Source: Thermoplasmata archaeon (GTDB lineage: Archaea > Thermoplasmatota > Thermoplasmata > Thermoplasmatales > Thermoplasmataceae). Taken from it: a DNA stretch of 5,957 nucleotides. Location of the stretch: assembly GCA_021790415.1 (NCBI GenBank), contig JAJYDZ010000127.1, forward strand, positions 1-5,957, given 5' to 3'. Shown one piece after another: positions 5,857 to 5,957 of the stretch (the stretch's first letter is position 1; each line of letters opens with the position of its first letter). Position numbers and translations under genes: made by a program. The notes under the pieces are model-generated. The model was not told the origin of the DNA. It did not search any database and saw only the letters and a program-made list of their open reading frames with translations.

Positions 5857-5868
5857 CTATAAAAATAT
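5857..5868 (-). promoter_or_regulatory. Putative TATA box for rps17e
   Basis: The minus strand carries a TATATTTTTATA run centred about 27 bases before the S17e ATG at 5835, immediately after the stop of the upstream gene. Initiation 22-27 bases downstream would put the message start at or very near the ATG. This would let S17e be expressed on its own rather than only by readthrough. Confidence 0.45.
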
Positions 5869-5869
5869 A

Positions 5870-5957
5870 TCATGCCGGCTGATTCAATGGAACTACCAAA
5901 ACAGGCAATGTTGATAACTTAATGATTTCTGAACTAACGGAACCGAGAATGAATTTG
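5870..5957 (-). CDS. Universal stress protein family, C-terminal fragment (cut by window edge)
   Basis: Only the last 28 codons before TGA are inside the window, with one leftover base at the edge. The peptide reads ILGSVSSEIIKLSTLPVLVV and then a short tail ending NQPA. This matches the C-terminal signature of UspA-type proteins: a Gly-Ser pair that binds the nucleotide phosphates, a helix (SSEIIKLS), then the final strand PVLVV. These small alpha/beta proteins bind ATP or act in stress responses. The fragment is too short to tell a single-domain protein from a tandem Usp or a transporter-fused one. It lies 34 bases upstream of rps17e on the same strand. Confidence 0.72.
   Translation of the reverse strand, partial: KFILGSVSSEIIKLSTLPVLVVPLNQPA

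Noticed and set aside
1..5957. Search for CRISPR arrays, insertion sequences, toxin-antitoxin pairs or defence genes
   Set aside because: No spaced direct repeats, terminal inverted repeats, transposase motifs or such gene pairs were seen; the content is metabolic and ribosomal.

Overview
The window looks like archaeal chromosomal DNA. It carries a gene for ribosomal protein S17e, a family found in archaea and eukaryotes but not bacteria. Genes are tightly packed, start codons are a mix of ATG, GTG and TTG, and AT-rich TATA-like boxes lie 20-35 bases upstream of several starts. The base composition is AT-rich and some genes appear to have almost no leader. A Thermoplasmata-type euryarchaeon would fit, but that placement is inference, because the window holds no rRNA or other strong lineage marker.

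Layout from left to right. Positions 9-1298 (minus) encode a membrane-anchored family 2 glycosyltransferase of the hyaluronan/cellulose synthase type. A 278-base divergent intergenic region (1299-1576) holds promoter-like boxes for both flanking genes. Positions 1577-2602 (plus) encode a PLP-dependent cysteine synthase family enzyme. It converges, with a 16-base gap, on a three-gene minus-strand operon (2619-5374). In transcription order the operon encodes an acetyl-CoA acetyltransferase (thiolase), a 3-hydroxyacyl-CoA dehydrogenase and an enoyl-CoA hydratase. Next comes an intergenic stretch of about 230 bases (5375-5607) with promoter-like boxes and a possible small reading frame. It is followed by ribosomal protein S17e (5608-5835, minus) and, at the right edge, the last 28 codons of a probable universal stress protein (5870-5957, minus).

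The three operon enzymes catalyse consecutive steps: thiolytic cleavage or condensation of acetoacetyl-CoA, 3-hydroxyacyl-CoA/3-ketoacyl-CoA interconversion, and enoyl-CoA hydration/dehydration. Together they could run the lower part of beta-oxidation or, in reverse, take acetyl-CoA to crotonyl-CoA. All expected catalytic residues are visible. The genes are translationally coupled: the dehydrogenase starts on a TTG overlapping the thiolase stop, behind a strong Shine-Dalgarno sequence, and the hydratase Shine-Dalgarno overlaps the dehydrogenase stop. No acyl-CoA dehydrogenase, CoA ligase or transferase lies in the window.

I see no CRISPR array, insertion sequence, tRNA, rRNA or defence system. 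The window reads mainly as ordinary metabolic and housekeeping DNA. The points worth a second look are start-codon choice, coupling, a possible internal promoter, the small intergenic reading frame, a variant thiolase motif and the product of the glycosyltransferase.
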